Position numbers and translations under genes: made by a program
Shown: piece by piece, positions 5,892 to 7,321 of the stretch
Layout: each line of letters opens with the position of its first letter
Numbering within the stretch: the stretch's first letter is position 1
DNA from: an uncultured Lachnospiraceae bacterium
GTDB taxonomy: Bacteria > Bacillota > Clostridia > Lachnospirales > Lachnospiraceae
Direction: 5' to 3'
NCBI GenBank assembly: GCA_910588885.1
Contig: CAJUSQ010000136.1
Location: 1-7,321 of the forward strand
Length of the DNA: 7,321 nucleotides
Notes under the pieces: model-generated
What the model was told of the DNA's origin: nothing
What the model saw: only the letters and a program-made list of their open reading frames with translations
The model's database searches: none

Positions 5892-7031
5892 ATGGGATTT
5901 AAAGTATTACCGAAGGTCTGCTGGGGGCCGGGCAGCCTGAATCAATTACCGGAAATATTAAAGCAGATTCAGGCAAAATACATACTGATTGTAACGGACC
6001 AGGGGATTGTAAAAGCTAAAATTGCCGAAAAAGTCATTTCGGCAGCCCGGGAGGTATGCGATAATTGTGAAATTTTTGACAAGGTAGAGCCGGACCCGGA
6101 AGATACGACGATTGCGGCCTGCGCCGAAATCTATAAGGAGAAAAAACCGGATGCAATTGTAGCCGTGGGAGGCGGCAGCTGTATGGATTTCGGGAAAGCG
6201 GTAAATGTGCTGCTGTATAATCCGGGAACCATCCAGGATTATAAAAACCAGTGGGATGCCATTCCGAATCCGGTGGGAACGCTGATCTGCATTCCCACAA
6301 CGGCAGGAACCGGAAGCGAAATGACGGATTTTTCCGTCGTAACGGATACTGCCGCCAGGCAAAAGGTCAGCTTGATTGGGAAGCGGGTACACGCCACCCA
6401 TGCCATTGTGGATCCGGAACTGACTTTGGGCCTGCCGGCGGGCCTTACCGCTGCCACCGGAATGGATGCGCTGACCCATGCCATAGAATGCTATATCAGC
6501 AAAGCGCCCAACGACCTGTCGGATATGCTGGCGCTAAAAGCCGTTTCCTTGATATCCAAAAGCCTTCCGGTTTGTGTAAAGGAACCGGAAAACCTGAAAG
6601 CCCGCAGCGATGTAATGATGGGCAGTATGCTGGCCGGATGCGCGTTTGCCAACGCGCTGCTGGGACTGGTCCATGGGATCGCCCATCCCCTGGGAGCGGT
6701 CTGGCATGTGCCCCACGGAACCGCCAACGCCATGGGACTCCCCTATGTATTGGAATATGAAATCCCTTATGAGGAAGCGCGGATTCAGAATGTGGGATAT
6801 GCCATGGGAATGAAGAAGGAGAATTTGTCCGCCATAGAAGTTGTACAGGAGATAAAAAAATTAAAAGAAGATTTAAATATTCCTGCTATGAAGGACTATG
6901 GCATAAAGGAGGAGGATTTAGACCGGCTGGCGGAGCTTGCCATGCAGGAAATGGGCTATGAGTGCAACCCGATTCAGCCTTCCAAGGAAGAGCTGCTGGG
7001 AATTTTAAAGAAAATGTATTTTAGCATGTAA
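5892..7031 (+). CDS. Iron-containing alcohol dehydrogenase (group III)
   Basis: A 379-residue NAD(P)-dependent, Fe2+-requiring alcohol dehydrogenase related to lactaldehyde reductase FucO, 1,3-propanediol and butanol dehydrogenases. The N-terminal Rossmann-like half contains GGGSCMDFGK (93-102, nucleotide binding) and PTTAGTGSEMT (135-145). The iron ligands are Asp192 and His196 (GMDALTHAIE), His261 (LVHGIAHPLGA) and His275 (VPHGTANA), spaced as in FucO. Length is normal and the gene ends with tandem stops (TAATAA). Start ATG 5892 uses GAGG at seven bases, formed by the last tandem-repeat unit. Likely physiological direction is reduction of an aldehyde with NADH, here plausibly the aldehyde released by the aldolase upstream, which would also regenerate NAD+ in fermentation. 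The repeat array in the leader gives it a longer gap than the other genes of the cluster, so its expression could be set separately. Substrate and cofactor preference are not readable from motifs alone. Confidence 0.95.
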   Translation: MGFKVLPKVCWGPGSLNQLPEILKQIQAKYILIVTDQGIVKAKIAEKVISAAREVCDNCEIFDKVEPDPEDTTIAACAEIYKEKKPDAIVAVGGGSCMDFGKAVNVLLYNPGTIQDYKNQWDAIPNPVGTLICIPTTAGTGSEMTDFSVVTDTAARQKVSLIGKRVHATHAIVDPELTLGLPAGLTAATGMDALTHAIECYISKAPNDLSDMLALKAVSLISKSLPVCVKEPENLKARSDVMMGSMLAGCAFANALLGLVHGIAHPLGAVWHVPHGTANAMGLPYVLEYEIPYEEARIQNVGYAMGMKKENLSAIEVVQEIKKLKEDLNIPAMKDYGIKEEDLDRLAELAMQEMGYECNPIQPSKEELLGILKKMYFSM

Positions 7032-7148
7032 TAAAAACTGATTTGAAAATAAATCTTTTATGATCATATATGCTAGAAGAGGAAGGCGCTCATCCGGGAA
7101 GATATAGCACGGAACAGCCAGGATGCCTGAAAAATTTCCTGATATGGG
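7032..7148. other. Non-coding stretch after the alcohol dehydrogenase
   Basis: No credible gene. A second stop codon (TAA, 7032-7034) follows the dehydrogenase stop. A weak stem GATTT (7040-7044) / AAATC (7051-7055) followed by TTTT could be a poor terminator. A 41-codon open frame from ATG 7070 to 7195 lacks a ribosome binding site and has no recognisable similarity. Confidence 0.5.
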
Positions 7149-7177
7149 TTGACAGGGAAAATAGATGTTTGTATAGT
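7149..7177 (+). promoter_or_regulatory. Near-consensus sigma-A/sigma-70 promoter
   Basis: TTGACA (7149-7154, perfect -35) and TATAGT (7172-7177, one mismatch to TATAAT) are separated by exactly 17 bases. Transcription would begin near 7183-7186, inside or just before the hairpin at 7178-7210. No gene starts downstream within the window, so the product would be a leader of a gene beyond the right edge or a small RNA. Confidence 0.5.
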
Positions 7178-7210
7178 AAAAGGCAGGTGAACTAAAAACA
7201 CCTACCTTTT
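7178..7210. terminator. Bidirectional-looking hairpin terminator
   Basis: AAAAGGCAGGTG (7178-7189) and CACCTACCTTTT (7199-7210) form a 12-bp stem with one C-A mismatch on the + strand; on the - strand that pair becomes a G-U wobble. A-rich left and T-rich right flanks give a U-tract in both directions. It could end the dehydrogenase transcript, about 150 bases after its stop, and also a transcript entering from the right. The -10 element of the putative promoter abuts its left arm. Confidence 0.65.
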
Positions 7211-7264
7211 CTAATAACTTATCATAGAGGATCTTAATTTACAAAAATTATTTCACACACTCTG

Positions 7265-7294
7265 TAAAAACCGGCAGCTTTGAAAACTGCCGGT
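7265..7294 (-). terminator. Minus-strand intrinsic terminator of a convergent gene off the right edge
   Basis: ACCGGCAG (7270-7277) and CTGCCGGT (7287-7294) form a perfect 8-bp GC-rich stem. Read on the - strand the hairpin is followed by TTTTT (complement of 7266-7270), the classic terminator layout. On the + strand no comparable T tract follows directly. This suggests a gene to the right of the window that is transcribed leftwards. Confidence 0.7.
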
Positions 7295-7321
7295 AAGAAA
7301 ATTTTATAAAACTTACACATT

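Noticed and set aside
6323..6338. Small hairpin GACGGA/TCCGTC in the alcohol dehydrogenase gene
   Set aside because: Six paired bases over a TTTT loop in coding DNA is within chance expectation.
6251..6760. 169-codon + strand open frame overlapping the alcohol dehydrogenase
   Set aside because: It is a frame shadow; the iron-binding and nucleotide-binding motifs are all in the other frame.
7040..7059. Terminator directly behind the alcohol dehydrogenase
   Set aside because: The stem is only five mostly A-T pairs; the hairpin at 7178-7210 is a better candidate.
7070..7195. 41-codon open frame after the alcohol dehydrogenase
   Set aside because: No ribosome binding site, no recognisable similarity, and it overlaps a promoter and a terminator stem.

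Overview
The window looks like the chromosome of an anaerobic Firmicute, most likely of the clostridial/Lachnospiraceae type. This rests on an oxygen-sensitive [FeFe] hydrogenase, a glycyl-radical-enzyme remnant, an iron-dependent alcohol dehydrogenase, strong AAGGAGG-type ribosome binding sites and roughly balanced base composition with AT-rich gaps. The assignment is an inference from gene content; no taxonomic marker gene is present. Every gene that can be supported lies on the + strand.

Layout. (1) Positions 2-1342 hold the 3' part of an [FeFe] hydrogenase catalytic subunit, closed by a strong intrinsic terminator at 1362-1405. (2) Directly behind it is a 5'-truncated glycyl radical enzyme (about 1421-1963). 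It keeps only the C-terminal quarter of the protein and has threonine where the radical glycine should be. (3) From 2008 to 7031 runs a tightly packed set of seven genes: a VOC/glyoxalase-fold protein, an LVIVD-repeat beta-propeller-like protein, a COG3964-type amidohydrolase, a two-domain tautomerase, a single-domain tautomerase, an HpcH/HpaI-type aldolase and an iron-containing alcohol dehydrogenase. (4) Positions 7032-7321 are non-coding, with a near-consensus promoter running into a hairpin and a terminator pointing left, which suggests a convergent gene beyond the right edge.

How the genes may work together (inference). An amidohydrolase or esterase, two tautomerases, a class II retro-aldolase and an NAD(P)H-dependent alcohol dehydrogenase make a plausible catabolic sequence: release of an acid, enol/keto isomerisation, C-C cleavage to pyruvate plus an aldehyde, and reduction of the aldehyde. 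It resembles the lower end of an aromatic meta-cleavage pathway without any oxygenase. The substrate cannot be named from the sequence.

The most unusual aspect is signs of rearrangement. The glycyl radical enzyme lacks its front. The LVIVD protein lacks its expected C-terminus exactly where an amidohydrolase lacking its N-terminus begins, in another frame, with no spacer between them. These could be real deletions or assembly joins. Other structural signals are a perfect 12-bp inverted repeat at the domain boundary of the fused tautomerase and a five-copy purine-rich tandem repeat in front of the alcohol dehydrogenase whose last copy supplies its ribosome binding site.
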